A stretch of DNA of 64,000 nt from an uncultured Pelagibacteraceae bacterium (GTDB taxonomy: Bacteria > Pseudomonadota > Alphaproteobacteria > Pelagibacterales > Pelagibacteraceae). The position numbers were made by a program, and so were the translations under genes. The notes beneath the pieces were generated by a model. That model was not told the DNA's origin. It saw nothing but the letters and a program-made list of their open reading frames with translations, and searched no databases. The stretch spans positions 124,001 to 188,000 of the forward strand of contig CACIMN010000002.1 of assembly GCA_902587755.1 (NCBI GenBank). The letters are read 5' to 3'. Below are positions 43,927 to 53,462 of this stretch, piece by piece. Every line of letters starts with the position of its first letter. Position 1 is the stretch's first letter.

Positions 43927-44323
43927 TTTTAGATCTTAATTTTTTTCCAACGTTGTCTAATAAAGCATTAAGATACTTTGTTTGTGAATCTTCAAGAAAA
44001 AAATTGGATGAATTTAAATATTCTTTAATGATTATATTAATTGATAAATTTGGTTTATACATAAACTCATAAGTTGCAGCTTTTAAAATTGTTTGAAAAA
44101 CTTTGTCTAATTTTTCAATTACAAATTCATCACCTAATTTATTATTTAATTCATCTAAAATAAGATCGTTTCTTTCTATAGTTCCTAAAACAATATCCTT
44201 TATAAATTTTTTAAATCTATGCTTTGGAAAATCTAAATTGTCATCTTCATTATAATATTTTCCATATAATTTCTGAATAATTATAACCCTAGGGTTATTT
44301 TTTGGATTATAATGAGTTCTCAT
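43919..44323 (-). CDS. nusB: transcription antitermination protein NusB
   Basis: 134 residues, all-helical: IIQKLYGKYYNEDD, KKFIKDIVLGTIERNDLILDEL, ILKAATYEFMYKPNLSINIIIKEYLNSSNFFLEDSQTKYLNALLDNVGKK as spread-out signatures of the RNA-binding bundle (about 80-130). It assists rRNA transcription with NusE. Start overlaps the ribH stop (ATGA). NusB after ribH is the standard arrangement. Confidence 0.92.
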   Translation of the reverse strand: MRTHYNPKNNPRVIIIQKLYGKYYNEDDNLDFPKHRFKKFIKDIVLGTIERNDLILDELNNKLGDEFVIEKLDKVFQTILKAATYEFMYKPNLSINIIIKEYLNSSNFFLEDSQTKYLNALLDNVGKKLRSKNA

Positions 44324-44709
44324 TTTTGAGACAAAACTGAAACAACAGCTACTGCAGCTTCAGCACCCTTTTTTCTTCTAGCTCTTGCTTGAGCCATGTT
44401 AAGACAAGTAATTATTCCATTTCCAATTGGTTTTTTACTATCTATAGACAATTTCATTATGGCATCTGTTGATGCTTGAGAGATGAAATCGAAATGCGGT
44501 GTTTGACCTTTAATTACACAACCTAAGGCTAAAAAACCATCAAATTTTTTTATATTTTTTGAGATTGTAACTGGGATTTCAAAAGCACCTGGCACTTTAA
44601 TAATTTTTACTATATTTTTTTTAGGAATTATTTTTAATGCGCTTTTTATTAAGCCTTCAGCAATGTCTTTATAATAATCTGCTACAACAATTAGATATTT
44701 TTTTCTCAT
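44320..44709 (-). CDS. ribH: 6,7-dimethyl-8-ribityllumazine synthase
   Basis: Penultimate riboflavin step, forming an icosahedral or pentameric assembly. Motifs: VVADYYKDIAEGLIKSAL, KVPGAFEIPVTI, FLALGCVIKGQTPHFDFIS (substrate loop with His) and PIGNGIITCLNMAQARARR. The 129 residues are on the short side but complete. One-base overlap with ribBA. Confidence 0.95.
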   Translation of the reverse strand: MRKKYLIVVADYYKDIAEGLIKSALKIIPKKNIVKIIKVPGAFEIPVTISKNIKKFDGFLALGCVIKGQTPHFDFISQASTDAIMKLSIDSKKPIGNGIITCLNMAQARARRKKGAEAAVAVVSVLSQK

Positions 44710-45809
44710 CAGATTAATTCCTGTTTTGTAATTTTTATACCATAACCGTCAAGACCAATAACTTTTTTTGGTGATTTGGTGATTAATATCATGTTTTTAA
44801 TTTTTAAGTCTTTAATAATTTGAGCTCCAATACCATAATTTTTTATTAACTTATCTTTACCTTTTTTATAAAATTTTTTATTTTTATAGTCCTTTAAGGT
44901 CTGTGTTACTGATTTTAAATTTGAGTCTTTAATAAACACTAAAACACAATTTTGATATTTTTTAAAATAATTTAAGGTCTTATTAAATGAATTTGGTAAT
45001 GATTGATTTATTAAATAATTTTGGACTACATTAGAGGAAATTACTCTTACTCTTGGAGTGATACCTTTTTTTATTTTACCTTTTATTAATGCAAAATGTT
45101 CTGAACCATCCAAAAGATTCTCATAAATTCTAATATTATATTTTTGATTTTTTACATCAATCTTACTTTGCTTTTTAAGTTTAATAAGTTTTTCTTTTTT
45201 TAATCTGTATGCGATTAGATCTTCTATTTTTCCAATTTTTAATTTATGTTTTTTTGCAAAGTTGATTAAATCCTGATCTTTAGCCATAGTACCATCTTCA
45301 TTCATAATTTCACAAATTATGGCAGAGTTATTTTTTTTTGCTAATTTAGATATATCTACAGAGGCCTCAGTATGTCCTGCTCTAACAAGGACTCCACCAT
45401 CTTTGGCTATTATAGGAAACACATGACCAGGCGAAACAATTTCATTTTTATTTACATTTTTTTTTGAAGCAATTTTAATTGTTCTAGCTCTATCTTTAGC
45501 AGATATACCTGTAGTTATTCCTTTTTTAGCTTCAATAGAAATTGTGAAGGCTGTTTTGTTTCTTGATTGATTTATTGGTGACATTAAAGATAAGTTTAAT
45601 CTTTTTGCTTGGAGAGTATCGAGTGCCAAACAAATTAAACCTCGTCCATATTTTGCCATGAAGTTAATATTCTTTGCATTGCAGTCTGATGTAGAAATAA
45701 CTAAATCTCCCTCATTTTCCCTTTTTTCATCGTCGACTAAAATAAACATACCCCCTTTTTTGGCTACACTTATAATTGACTCGATTGATGCAAAATTATT
45801 TTTTTCCAT
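44709..45809 (-). CDS. ribBA: DHBP synthase fused to degenerate GTP cyclohydrolase II
   Basis: 366 residues. The RibB part (about 1-200) is intact: FILVDDEKRENEGDLVIS, YGRGLICLAL, ITTGISAKDRARTI and GHVFPIIAKDGGVLVRAGHTEASVDI. The RibA part (about 205-366) keeps C-terminal landmarks (NYGIGAQIIKDLKIKNMILIT, GLDGYGI). The zinc-binding CxxGxxxxxxxCxC of GTP cyclohydrolase II is missing; that region reads ITPRVRVISSNVVQNYL. So DHBP synthase is expected to work and GTP cyclohydrolase II is not; a separate ribA would be needed elsewhere. It overlaps ribE by 14 bases. Confidence 0.9.
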   Translation of the reverse strand: MEKNNFASIESIISVAKKGGMFILVDDEKRENEGDLVISTSDCNAKNINFMAKYGRGLICLALDTLQAKRLNLSLMSPINQSRNKTAFTISIEAKKGITTGISAKDRARTIKIASKKNVNKNEIVSPGHVFPIIAKDGGVLVRAGHTEASVDISKLAKKNNSAIICEIMNEDGTMAKDQDLINFAKKHKLKIGKIEDLIAYRLKKEKLIKLKKQSKIDVKNQKYNIRIYENLLDGSEHFALIKGKIKKGITPRVRVISSNVVQNYLINQSLPNSFNKTLNYFKKYQNCVLVFIKDSNLKSVTQTLKDYKNKKFYKKGKDKLIKNYGIGAQIIKDLKIKNMILITKSPKKVIGLDGYGIKITKQELI

Positions 45810-46389
45810 GAAAATAATTCCTAACGTATTTAGACAAGATATCTATCTCTATGTTAACTAAACTAGATTTTTTTAAAGCTGATAAATTCGTTTCTTTGTA
45901 GGTATGTGGAATTATCCATATCTGGAAACCCTTTTTAGTGACTTTTGAAATTGTAAGGGAAATCCCATTTACACAGATTGATGCTTTTTCTATTAAGTGT
46001 TTTCTTTCCTTTTTAGGTAAATCAAAGTCAAAAAGAAATGATTTATCTATTTTTTTAATAGTTAATACTTTACCTACAGTATCAACATGACCTTGACAAA
46101 TATGACCTGAAATTTTTGTCCCATATTTTAAAGGTAATTCTAAATTTATTTTATCTCCTATTTTTAAAAATTTAAATTTTGAACGAATTATTGTCTCTTT
46201 AGAAAGGTAAAATTCCATAATTTTTGATTTATATGAGATTAAAGTTAAGCAGACACCATCACATGCAACTGATAAGCCCATATCTTTTTTGGAAACTTTA
46301 AGATTACTTTTTACAAAAATATTAAGACCTTTGGGTCTTTTGATAATTTTAGTAATAATACCTTGGTTGTAAATTATTCCATTAAACAT
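45796..46389 (-). CDS. ribE: riboflavin synthase alpha subunit
   Basis: 197 residues with two lumazine-binding barrels: MFNGIIYNQGIITKI, SVACDGVCLTLISYK, GTKISGHICQGHVDTVGKV and, in the second repeat, ASICVNGISLTISKV. It dismutates two ribityllumazines to riboflavin. It lies between ribD (six bases upstream) and ribBA. Called ribC in some species. Confidence 0.94.
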   Translation of the reverse strand: MFNGIIYNQGIITKIIKRPKGLNIFVKSNLKVSKKDMGLSVACDGVCLTLISYKSKIMEFYLSKETIIRSKFKFLKIGDKINLELPLKYGTKISGHICQGHVDTVGKVLTIKKIDKSFLFDFDLPKKERKHLIEKASICVNGISLTISKVTKKGFQIWIIPHTYKETNLSALKKSSLVNIEIDILSKYVRNYFHGKK

Positions 46390-46394
46390 AATTT

Positions 46395-47498
46395 CTATCT
46401 ATATAGTGTTATTCTGTCTTTTCGCAAATTCAGATTTAAATTAATCTTTGTTTTATACTTTTGATCTAATATTTTTAGACCACTAAATTTTAAAAATTCG
46501 ATGCTTTTAGAAAGCTTTTTAGGGCTTTTGAATAAATAAAATTTATTAAAAATTTTATTTTTGATCAGGGAATTGGTAAGATCATTTCCTCCCTCTATTA
46601 ATAAATTCCTACAGCCAAAATTATATAGTTTTTTTAAAATTTCTCTCATATCAAATCTGTTATCTCTATCAACTTTAGATTTAATGAGAATAATACCTTT
46701 TCTTTTAAATTTAGAAATTTTTGATTTATCAGCTTTGTTATAAAATATTAAAGTATTTTTTTTATTAGAGGATTTTATTATATAGCTGTTTGTTTTAGTG
46801 TTTAAATTGTTATCTAAAATAATTCTTTTGGGAGAAAAATTTTTTACACCTTTAAGGCGACAATTTAATCTTGGATTATCTTTGTTTAATGTTTTGTATG
46901 TAATCATCAAGCCATCGTTTTGATATCTCAAAAGATGTGTAAACTGATCTGAGTAAATATCTGTAATTTTTTTTTGATATTTACTGTAAATAATATTATT
47001 TTTTGAAATAGCTATTTTGCCAGTAACAAAAGGTAATTTTTTCTTTCTATTAAAAAAATAAGGATAATAAAAATTTTCAATTTTATTTTTTAACAAACCT
47101 TTTTTTACGATTATTTTTTTTGATTTTAAAATTTTAAAACTTTTATTTCTAACTCTTTTGTCGATATCATTAACAGCATATATAACTTCTGAAATTTTTG
47201 ATTTAATTATTGAGTCTGTACAAGGTGGTGTTATTCCATGATGACAACATGGTTCTAAAGTAATATACATTTTTGAACCCTTTAAATCTTCAAAACAATT
47301 TTTAATCGCATTAGACTCTGCATGTGGTCTTCCATTAAATGAAGTTTGACCTATAGATATTATTTTGTCATTTTTAACAATTACACAACCTACTGATGGA
47401 TTTGATCCAGTTAATCCATGACGAGATTTAGCCAAATCCAAGGCTAACTCCATATAAAATTTATCTTTTAATGTAAATTTATCTTTTTTTGTAGACAT
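46395..47498 (-). CDS. ribD: bifunctional riboflavin deaminase-reductase
   Basis: About 367 residues. Deaminase domain: [16 protein letters not shown], zinc site RPHAESNAI (HAE) and [14 protein letters not shown] (PCxxxGxTPPC). Reductase domain from about 155: [30 protein letters not shown] and [14 protein letters not shown]. Start placed at ATG 47498 ([14 protein letters not shown]); an upstream in-frame ATG at 47561 lies deeper inside nrdR and looks unlikely. That still overlaps nrdR by 20 bases. Confidence 0.93.
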   Translation of the reverse strand: MSTKKDKFTLKDKFYMELALDLAKSRHGLTGSNPSVGCVIVKNDKIISIGQTSFNGRPHAESNAIKNCFEDLKGSKMYITLEPCCHHGITPPCTDSIIKSKISEVIYAVNDIDKRVRNKSFKILKSKKIIVKKGLLKNKIENFYYPYFFNRKKKLPFVTGKIAISKNNIIYSKYQKKITDIYSDQFTHLLRYQNDGLMITYKTLNKDNPRLNCRLKGVKNFSPKRIILDNNLNTKTNSYIIKSSNKKNTLIFYNKADKSKISKFKRKGIILIKSKVDRDNRFDMREILKKLYNFGCRNLLIEGGNDLTNSLIKNKIFNKFYLFKSPKKLSKSIEFLKFSGLKILDQKYKTKINLNLNLRKDRITLYR

Positions 47499-47937
47499 CA
47501 AGCTTGTCCACGAATTGTACGAAGTCTTTTTCTTCTCTAAAGTTCCTATATACAGATGCAAATCTTACATATCCAACTGGATCTAAATCCTTCAAACCTT
47601 CCATAACCATAGTTCCAATTGTATTAGTAGATATTTCACTTTGACCAATTTCTTCTAATGATCTTGAGATCTGACTTATAAATTTTTCTATGGTTTCGGT
47701 GTCTATGGGTCTTTTCTTTAAGGCAATATAAATAGATTTTGATAGTTTATCTCTATCGAATACGGATTTTCTACCATTTTTTTTTACTACCATTAATTCT
47801 CTATATTGAACTCTTTCAAAAGTTGTGAAACGAGCTCCACAAGTACAAAGTCTTCTTCTTCTTATAGCAGTACCATCTTCTGTTGGTCTAGAGTCGACAA
47901 CTGAGGTCTCCCCTTTTTTACATATTGAGCAAATCAT
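47479..47937 (-). CDS. nrdR: transcriptional repressor NrdR
   Basis: 152 residues: zinc finger [18 protein letters not shown] ... [18 protein letters not shown], then the ATP-cone domain (about 50-135, [26 protein letters not shown]). NrdR senses dATP/ATP and represses ribonucleotide reductase genes. Second zinc pair reads LCTCG, a compact CxC instead of the frequent CxxC. It lies between glyA and ribD, the conserved alphaproteobacterial order. Confidence 0.95.
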   Translation of the reverse strand: MICSICKKGETSVVDSRPTEDGTAIRRRRLCTCGARFTTFERVQYRELMVVKKNGRKSVFDRDKLSKSIYIALKKRPIDTETIEKFISQISRSLEEIGQSEISTNTIGTMVMEGLKDLDPVGYVRFASVYRNFREEKDFVQFVDKLDVYKKR

Positions 47938-47940
47938 TTA

Positions 47941-49248
47941 CTAAAGGTTCTTATATATCGGAAATGATGAAGTTAAAGAAATAACTTCATTTTTTACTTC
48001 TTCTTCTATTTTGCTATTATCTGACGGATTTTCAGATAAACCTTTTAAAGTTTTTGTGATTAATTCTCCTACAGTTTTAAACTCACTTAATCCAAATCCT
48101 CGAGTTGTAGCTGCTTGTGTGCCCAATCTAATACCTGAGGTAATCATGGGTTTTTCTGTATCAAAAGGAATACCATTTTTATTGCACGTAATATTTGCTC
48201 TAGATAAACTTTCAGCTGCAAGATTGCCTTTTACATTATACGGTCTTAAATCTACCAACATTAAATGTGTATCCGTTCCATCTGAGTATATTTTAAATCC
48301 ATTATTTTTTAGTGTCTCTGCAAGCATTTTAGCGTTTGCTAAAACAGATTTTATATAATTTTGAAATTCTGGCTGTAAGGCCTCCAAAAATCCAGCGGCC
48401 TTAGCAGCAATGATATGCATCAAAGGTCCTCCCTGATAACCAGGAAAAACTGCTGTATTAAATTTTTTAGCAAGATCCTCGTGATTAGTTAAAATTATAC
48501 CACCTCTTGCACTTCTAAAAACTTTGTGTGTCGTTGATGTAACAACATGTGCATAGTCACAAGGATTAGGGTAACCTTTACCTGCAACTAAACCAGAGAA
48601 GTGTGCCATATCAACCATTAAATATGCTCCGACTTTATCTGCTATTTCTCTAAATCTCTTAAAATCAATTACTCTAGAATATGCACTTCCACCCGCAATT
48701 ATTAGTTTAGGTTTATGTTCAAAAGCAAGTTTTTCAACATTATCATAGTCAATCAATTCTGACTCCTTATCAACATCATATCCTATTGCGTTGAACCATT
48801 TGCCAGACATTGAAATTTTTAATCCATGAGTAATATGACCACCTGAATTTAAACTCATACCCATAAATGTATCCCCTGGGCTTAACAAAGCTAAAAATAC
48901 TGCTCCATTTGCTTGAGCCCCTGAATGTGGTTGCGCGTTAGCAAATTTACAATTAAATAATTTTTTTAATCTTTCAATCGCAAGATTTTCTGCAACATCA
49001 ACATGCTCACAACCATTGTAATATCTTTTACCAGGATACCCTTCTGCATACTTATTGGTTAAAACTGAACCTTGTGCTTCTAATACTGCTTGAGAAACTA
49101 TATTTTCAGAAGCAATTAATTCTATATGCTGTTGTTGTCTGATTAATTCATCCTTAATTGCTTTATAAAGCTCTGGGTCTTTTACTGATAAACTATCTTC
49201 AAAGAAACTTTTGTAACTATCGTTTAAATAATTTTTTTCACTAGACAT
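47941..49248 (-). CDS. glyA: serine hydroxymethyltransferase
   Basis: 435 residues. Interconverts serine and glycine with tetrahydrofolate. [53 protein letters not shown] and the PLP lysine in [14 protein letters not shown]. It follows rpiB by two bases and precedes nrdR by three. Glycine/serine supply matters in SAR11, which often need these from outside; no glycine riboswitch is seen here. Confidence 0.97.
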   Translation of the reverse strand: MSSEKNYLNDSYKSFFEDSLSVKDPELYKAIKDELIRQQQHIELIASENIVSQAVLEAQGSVLTNKYAEGYPGKRYYNGCEHVDVAENLAIERLKKLFNCKFANAQPHSGAQANGAVFLALLSPGDTFMGMSLNSGGHITHGLKISMSGKWFNAIGYDVDKESELIDYDNVEKLAFEHKPKLIIAGGSAYSRVIDFKRFREIADKVGAYLMVDMAHFSGLVAGKGYPNPCDYAHVVTSTTHKVFRSARGGIILTNHEDLAKKFNTAVFPGYQGGPLMHIIAAKAAGFLEALQPEFQNYIKSVLANAKMLAETLKNNGFKIYSDGTDTHLMLVDLRPYNVKGNLAAESLSRANITCNKNGIPFDTEKPMITSGIRLGTQAATTRGFGLSEFKTVGELITKTLKGLSENPSDNSKIEEEVKNEVISLTSSFPIYKNL

Positions 49249-49250
49249 AA

Positions 49251-49676
49251 TTATATTTTTTTAACTCTTTTTATGTGTCTCCCACCATCAAATTTTGTAT
49301 TTAAAAAAATACCAATAAACTTTAAAGCATTTTTTTTGGATATCAATCTTGAACCTAATGTAATGATGTTTGCATCATTATGCAATCTGGATAATTTTGT
49401 TGATTTTAGATTAAAACATTGAGCTGCACGTACATTTTTATGCTTATTTGCCGCAATATTCATACCCGTACCAGATCCACACACTAAAATACCTATATAT
49501 CTTTTATTTAGTTTGACTTTTTTTGCAACTTTATGTGCATAGTCAGGATAATCAACACTACTATCATCTTTTGGACCAAGATCTTCAAATTTTACTTTTT
49601 TGTTTTTTAAATAATCTTTAATTGACTCTTTTAATTTGAATCCAGCGTGATCTGATGAAATAAATATTTTTTTCAA
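49251..49676 (-). CDS. rpiB: ribose-5-phosphate isomerase B
   Basis: 141 residues of the LacAB/RpiB family: [31 protein letters not shown], the catalytic Cys in [15 protein letters not shown], and [16 protein letters not shown] with HIKRVKKI at the end. Interconverts ribose-5-phosphate and ribulose-5-phosphate. It starts one base from the hydroxylase-like gene and leads into glyA; the rpiB-glyA-nrdR order is common in alphaproteobacteria. Confidence 0.94.
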   Translation of the reverse strand: MKKIFISSDHAGFKLKESIKDYLKNKKVKFEDLGPKDDSSVDYPDYAHKVAKKVKLNKRYIGILVCGSGTGMNIAANKHKNVRAAQCFNLKSTKLSRLHNDANIITLGSRLISKKNALKFIGIFLNTKFDGGRHIKRVKKI

Positions 49677-49677
49677 A

Positions 49678-50316
49678 TTAATTAAATTTGTAATCTAAAA
49701 CACAAGCTACTAAATGTATTCTATTTTCTTCACCACCATTAAATGCATTGTGATACTTGGTATTGTTTGTAATCCAAACAGAACCATCAGCAGGCATATG
49801 CTTTGCGACGTTATCAATAACCATTATACAGCCAGGGTTAGTAATTAATGGTATATGTAATCTCGGCTCAGGATCTCTATGCCAACTTAAAGTTGATCTT
49901 GGCTCTTTTAAAAGAATTCTTACTCTCCCAAGTTTATATCTTGATGAAAGGGTGTCATATACTTCTTTGAAATATGTATTTTCATAATCTTTTATGAATT
50001 CTGAATATAATGACTCATCAAGAGATTCATCTCTAACTACTTCTTTTCCTGATTTATCAGGTTTTGTCCAATATAATCCTCTAGCCTTGTTGCCTTTGAT
50101 AGAATCTGGATCACCAGGTATTTGGGTTAATGATATCGCTCCAAAGTGAGTTACACCAGCATCTTCAAATTTTTTGATCTTAACTATTTGATGATAAGCT
50201 TCTTGCAACTTTTCAATATCAAACTTAATTTCTTGTTTCTGAAAATCGCTAAAGTCTAAAACTCTATCTTCTTTTTTAATATTTAAGTCTATTACTTTTG
50301 AATTTTCTAACGCCAT
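49678..50316 (-). CDS. aspartyl/asparaginyl beta-hydroxylase-like dioxygenase
   Basis: 212 residues. The cupin core fits the Asp/Asn hydroxylase family: first metal His in TLSWHRDPEPRLHIPLITNP (HxD-like and Arg for 2-oxoglutarate) and ADGSVWITNNTKYHNAFNGGE with second His, then ENRIHLVACVLDY. The first 100 residues carry no recognised domain. It could hydroxylate a free amino acid, peptide or other small molecule; the substrate is not known. It heads the rpiB-glyA operon, 73 bases from the divergent hemB. Confidence 0.78.
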   Translation of the reverse strand: MALENSKVIDLNIKKEDRVLDFSDFQKQEIKFDIEKLQEAYHQIVKIKKFEDAGVTHFGAISLTQIPGDPDSIKGNKARGLYWTKPDKSGKEVVRDESLDESLYSEFIKDYENTYFKEVYDTLSSRYKLGRVRILLKEPRSTLSWHRDPEPRLHIPLITNPGCIMVIDNVAKHMPADGSVWITNNTKYHNAFNGGEENRIHLVACVLDYKFN

Positions 50317-50389
50317 CTTGATTGCTTTCTACCCTTTTTTTTGTATATGTGTATATTACATTTGTCGCAATTTAAAAGTAAATTAAAAC

Positions 50390-51379
50390 ATGATTATTGG
50401 TAAATATCCAAGTCTTAGACTTAGAAGAAATAGAAAAGAATCTTGGTCAAGAAGACTGATTCAAGAAAATACCTTAAGTCCAAATGACTTTATATTACCC
50501 ATTTTTTTAATTGAAGGGTCAAATAAACGGCAAGAAATTTCATCGATGCCGGGTGTATACAGATATACAATTAATAGATTGAGTCAAATAGTGGATAGAG
50601 CCATAAAAAAAAAGATACCAATGGTTGCGCTTTTTCCAAAAACCCAAAATATTCGTAAAGATGAATTGGGAACAGAATCACTTAATGAAAAAAATTTAGT
50701 TTGTAGAGCAATAAAAGAAATTAAAAAAAGATACAAAAACCAAATAGGTATAATGTGTGACGTAGCATTAGATCCCTACACATCACATGGTCATGATGGT
50801 ATAATTAAATCTAACAATATTCTAAACGACGAGACTATAGAAGTGCTGATTAATCAGTCATTACTTCAAGCAGAGATGGGTTGTGATGTCATTGCCCCAT
50901 CAGATATGATGGATGGCAGAATAGGAAAAATAAGAAAAGCTTTAGATAAAAATAAATTTCAAAACGTTCAAATATTATCTTATGCTGCAAAATATGCTTC
51001 AAGCTTCTATGGACCTTTTAGAGATGCTGTTGGATCTAAAGGCTCTTTAAAAGGAGACAAAAAAACCTATCAGATGGATTATAGGAATTCTGATGAGGCT
51101 TTAAGAGAAGTTGCTCTAGATATTAAAGAAGGAGCCGATATGGTAATGGTAAAACCGGGTATGCCCTACTTAGATATTATAAAATCTATAAAAGAAAAAT
51201 TTAAATTACCAGTTTTTGCATATCAAGTATCAGGTGAATATAGTTTGATTGAAACAGCCATAGCAAAAAAATTAATTAGCAATGACGCAATATATGAAAT
51301 TTTAGTAGCGTTTAAGAGAGCTGGTGCCAATGCTATAGTAAGTTATTATGCTGATAGAATTGATAAAATAATTAAATAA
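50390..51379 (+). CDS. hemB: porphobilinogen synthase (delta-aminolevulinate dehydratase)
   Basis: Condenses two aminolevulinates to porphobilinogen. 329 residues: LRLRRNRKESWSRRLIQEN, MCDVALDPYTSHGHDGI, DVIAPSDMMDGRIGKIRKAL, the active lysines in LSYAAKYASSFYGPFRDA and MVMVKPGMPYLDII. The metal loop has DVALDPYTSHGHDG, without the Cys cluster, so it is the Mg-dependent/zinc-independent type. It ends one base before the convergent recO stop. Confidence 0.97.
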   Translation: MIIGKYPSLRLRRNRKESWSRRLIQENTLSPNDFILPIFLIEGSNKRQEISSMPGVYRYTINRLSQIVDRAIKKKIPMVALFPKTQNIRKDELGTESLNEKNLVCRAIKEIKKRYKNQIGIMCDVALDPYTSHGHDGIIKSNNILNDETIEVLINQSLLQAEMGCDVIAPSDMMDGRIGKIRKALDKNKFQNVQILSYAAKYASSFYGPFRDAVGSKGSLKGDKKTYQMDYRNSDEALREVALDIKEGADMVMVKPGMPYLDIIKSIKEKFKLPVFAYQVSGEYSLIETAIAKKLISNDAIYEILVAFKRAGANAIVSYYADRIDKIIK

Positions 51380-52060
51380 TTATTTTAAAGTATTTAAGAA
51401 TAACAACCTACTATTTGGATAGTTTAAATTATTAGGTCTTAATATAGTTTTATCTAAATAATCGCCCACTAATTTAAAACCATCTAGTAAAGTATTTAAA
51501 TCTTTGACCTCTAGATCTTTTTCAATTAAAAAATTAGGAACATATTTTTTTTCATTTGAGGAACTTACATAATAAACGGTTTTATTACCCTCCAAATCTT
51601 TATCAACTATATTTTCAAGCTCTAAATCGTATCCTAATATTTTAAGTAACTCCAATTCCCAAAATATATATTTTTTTAACCAGTTTTTTTCTTTTAAAAT
51701 TAAAAATAAATTTTGAATTAAAAAATAAACTTTATCGTTAGATTGAGAATCTGCAGTCAATATTTTAATTAGGTTCATAGAGGATGTAATGCAGGATAGC
51801 TTTTGTTTATAATCAAAATATAATGGGGTATAGGCATTTAAAATTTCAATTTTAAAATAACCTATTCTATTTTCATTTTTAGAATTATAATTAACATGAA
51901 GTTTATTACCAACTTGAAGATAATTTTTAATTTTTTTTGAAGTGCCTCCAAATATAATTCCAGAAACCTTTCCTTTATCTTTTGTAAATAATTCAGCAAT
52001 TAATGAATTTTCATTATATCTGGTTTTACTTATTAAAAATCCTTCGTCTGACCAATTCAT
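51380..52060 (-). CDS. recO: DNA repair protein RecO
   Basis: 226 residues: N-terminal OB fold (DEGFLISKTRYNENSLIAELFTKDKGK, region 4-30, and GISGIIFGGTSKK-like GKVSGIIFGGTSKKIK) and a helical C-terminal part. It loads RecA with RecR on gapped DNA. The C-terminal zinc cysteines found in many RecO proteins are not seen. ATGA overlap with rnc; era, normally between rnc and recO, is absent. Confidence 0.88.
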   Translation of the reverse strand: MNWSDEGFLISKTRYNENSLIAELFTKDKGKVSGIIFGGTSKKIKNYLQVGNKLHVNYNSKNENRIGYFKIEILNAYTPLYFDYKQKLSCITSSMNLIKILTADSQSNDKVYFLIQNLFLILKEKNWLKKYIFWELELLKILGYDLELENIVDKDLEGNKTVYYVSSSNEKKYVPNFLIEKDLEVKDLNTLLDGFKLVGDYLDKTILRPNNLNYPNSRLLFLNTLK

Positions 52061-52725
52061 TTTTTATTTATAATTTTTAAACATTCTATTGCTGCATTTT
52101 GTTCAGCTTCTTTTTTTGATTTTCCAGAGGCTATAAAATATTTTGTAAAGGGTAATTTTACTCCAACTTTAAATATAGGCATATGCCTTGGACCTGTATT
52201 TGAAATTAGTTTATACGTAGGAAGTTTTTTAAAATTTTTTAATGTTAGTTCCTGCAGTTTAGTTTTAGCATCTATTTCAGTAACAACACTTTTTTTAATA
52301 TGATCCTGCCATAAATTCAAAATTGTTTTTTCAGCATTTGTAAAACCTTTATCAAGATATATTGCACCAATTAAAGCCTCACAGCTATCTGATATGATCT
52401 TGTCCTCAATTTTAATTTTTTTATTATACGGATTAAATGTTTTTACATAACTAGCTAAATTTAATTTTTTTGCTATGTCTAAACATGTTTTCTTATTAAC
52501 TAGTGAAGCAAATTTCTTATCAAGAATACCTTCCTTTTCTTCTGGATAAATTTCTAAAAGTTTTTTTGCAATTACCAAACCAAGTACCCTATCACCGAGA
52601 AACTCTATTTTTTCATTATTATTAATTGGGTTATAACTTTTATGTGTTAATGATTGTACTAGAAGATCTTTGTTTTTAAATTTTAAATTAATTTTTTTTT
52701 CTAAACTCTGATAGTTTATTTTCAT
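52057..52725 (-). CDS. rnc: ribonuclease III
   Basis: 222 residues. Catalytic signature NEKIEFLGDRVLGLVIAKKL (Glu/Asp of the metal site), SDSCEALIGAIYLDKGF, and double-stranded RNA-binding domain from about 150 (DAKTKLQELTLKNFKKLPTY, GKSKKEAEQNAAIECL). Processes rRNA precursors and structured RNAs. Coupled to lepB by a one-base overlap and to recO by ATGA. Confidence 0.96.
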   Translation of the reverse strand: MKINYQSLEKKINLKFKNKDLLVQSLTHKSYNPINNNEKIEFLGDRVLGLVIAKKLLEIYPEEKEGILDKKFASLVNKKTCLDIAKKLNLASYVKTFNPYNKKIKIEDKIISDSCEALIGAIYLDKGFTNAEKTILNLWQDHIKKSVVTEIDAKTKLQELTLKNFKKLPTYKLISNTGPRHMPIFKVGVKLPFTKYFIASGKSKKEAEQNAAIECLKIINKK

Positions 52726-53462
52726 TACCTGATTTTATTAAATGTTCTATTAAATCTTATTGACTTATGCCATTTCCAAAATTCTAAAAAACTTCCTTTT
52801 TTTTTATCTGATGAAAAAAAGATAAATTGAGCTTTTCCTACTAAATTATCTTTATGAACATATCCAACACTTGTTAAGTACCTGCTATCTTTAGAACAAT
52901 CTCTGTTGTCACCTAAAAAGAAATAATGATCTTTTGGCACCGTAAATACGTCTGAATTTTGATAAGTATAATCTTTTAGGTAAACGGTATGAAATTTTTT
53001 ACCATTTGAAAGTTTTTCTTCAAATCTATAAACCTCGATACTTTTGTCTCCACAATAAATTTTGGTTTTGTTTTTAATTTTTGATTTAAGTAACTCTGTA
53101 TTATTTAAATACAAATTAGAGTCTATAAACTGAATTTTATCACCTGGCAGACCAATTAATCTTTTAATGTAATCTGTTCGATTATCTGCTGGTGTTTTAA
53201 AAACAATTACATCACCTCTTTCTGGGATGCTAAACATAATTCTTTTGCTTAATATGGGAGGACTAAAAGGAAATGAATGCTTGCTGTATCCATAGCTATA
53301 TTTAGTTACAAACAGCCTGTCACCTACTAATAAAGTAGGCTCCATAGATGAAGACGGGATGTAAAATGGTTGGACCAGAAAAGATCTTATAATTACCGCA
53401 ATTATTAAAGCATAAACTAATGTTTTTATGTTTTCTGAAAAAAAATTTCTATTTAATTTCAT
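52725..53462 (-). CDS. lepB: signal peptidase I
   Basis: 245 residues, one N-terminal helix (about 12-33, IKTLVYALIIAVIIRSFL). Catalytic Ser39 in YIPSSSMEPTLLVGDRL, Lys in RTDYIKRLIGLPGD, and box E as FFLGDNRDCSKDSR. Removes signal peptides from exported proteins at the periplasmic face. Coupled to acpS (ATGA) and rnc; the pdxJ-acpS-lepB-rnc order is typical of alphaproteobacteria. Confidence 0.96.
   Translation of the reverse strand: MKLNRNFFSENIKTLVYALIIAVIIRSFLVQPFYIPSSSMEPTLLVGDRLFVTKYSYGYSKHSFPFSPPILSKRIMFSIPERGDVIVFKTPADNRTDYIKRLIGLPGDKIQFIDSNLYLNNTELLKSKIKNKTKIYCGDKSIEVYRFEEKLSNGKKFHTVYLKDYTYQNSDVFTVPKDHYFFLGDNRDCSKDSRYLTSVGYVHKDNLVGKAQFIFFSSDKKKGSFLEFWKWHKSIRFNRTFNKIR

Noticed and set aside
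46395-47561. Longer ribD start at 47561
   Set aside because: The first 21 residues are encoded inside nrdR and do not resemble RibD; ATG 47498 is preferred.
47941-49676. Glycine riboswitch near glyA
   Set aside because: The genes in this run are separated by only a few bases; there is no leader long enough to hold one.
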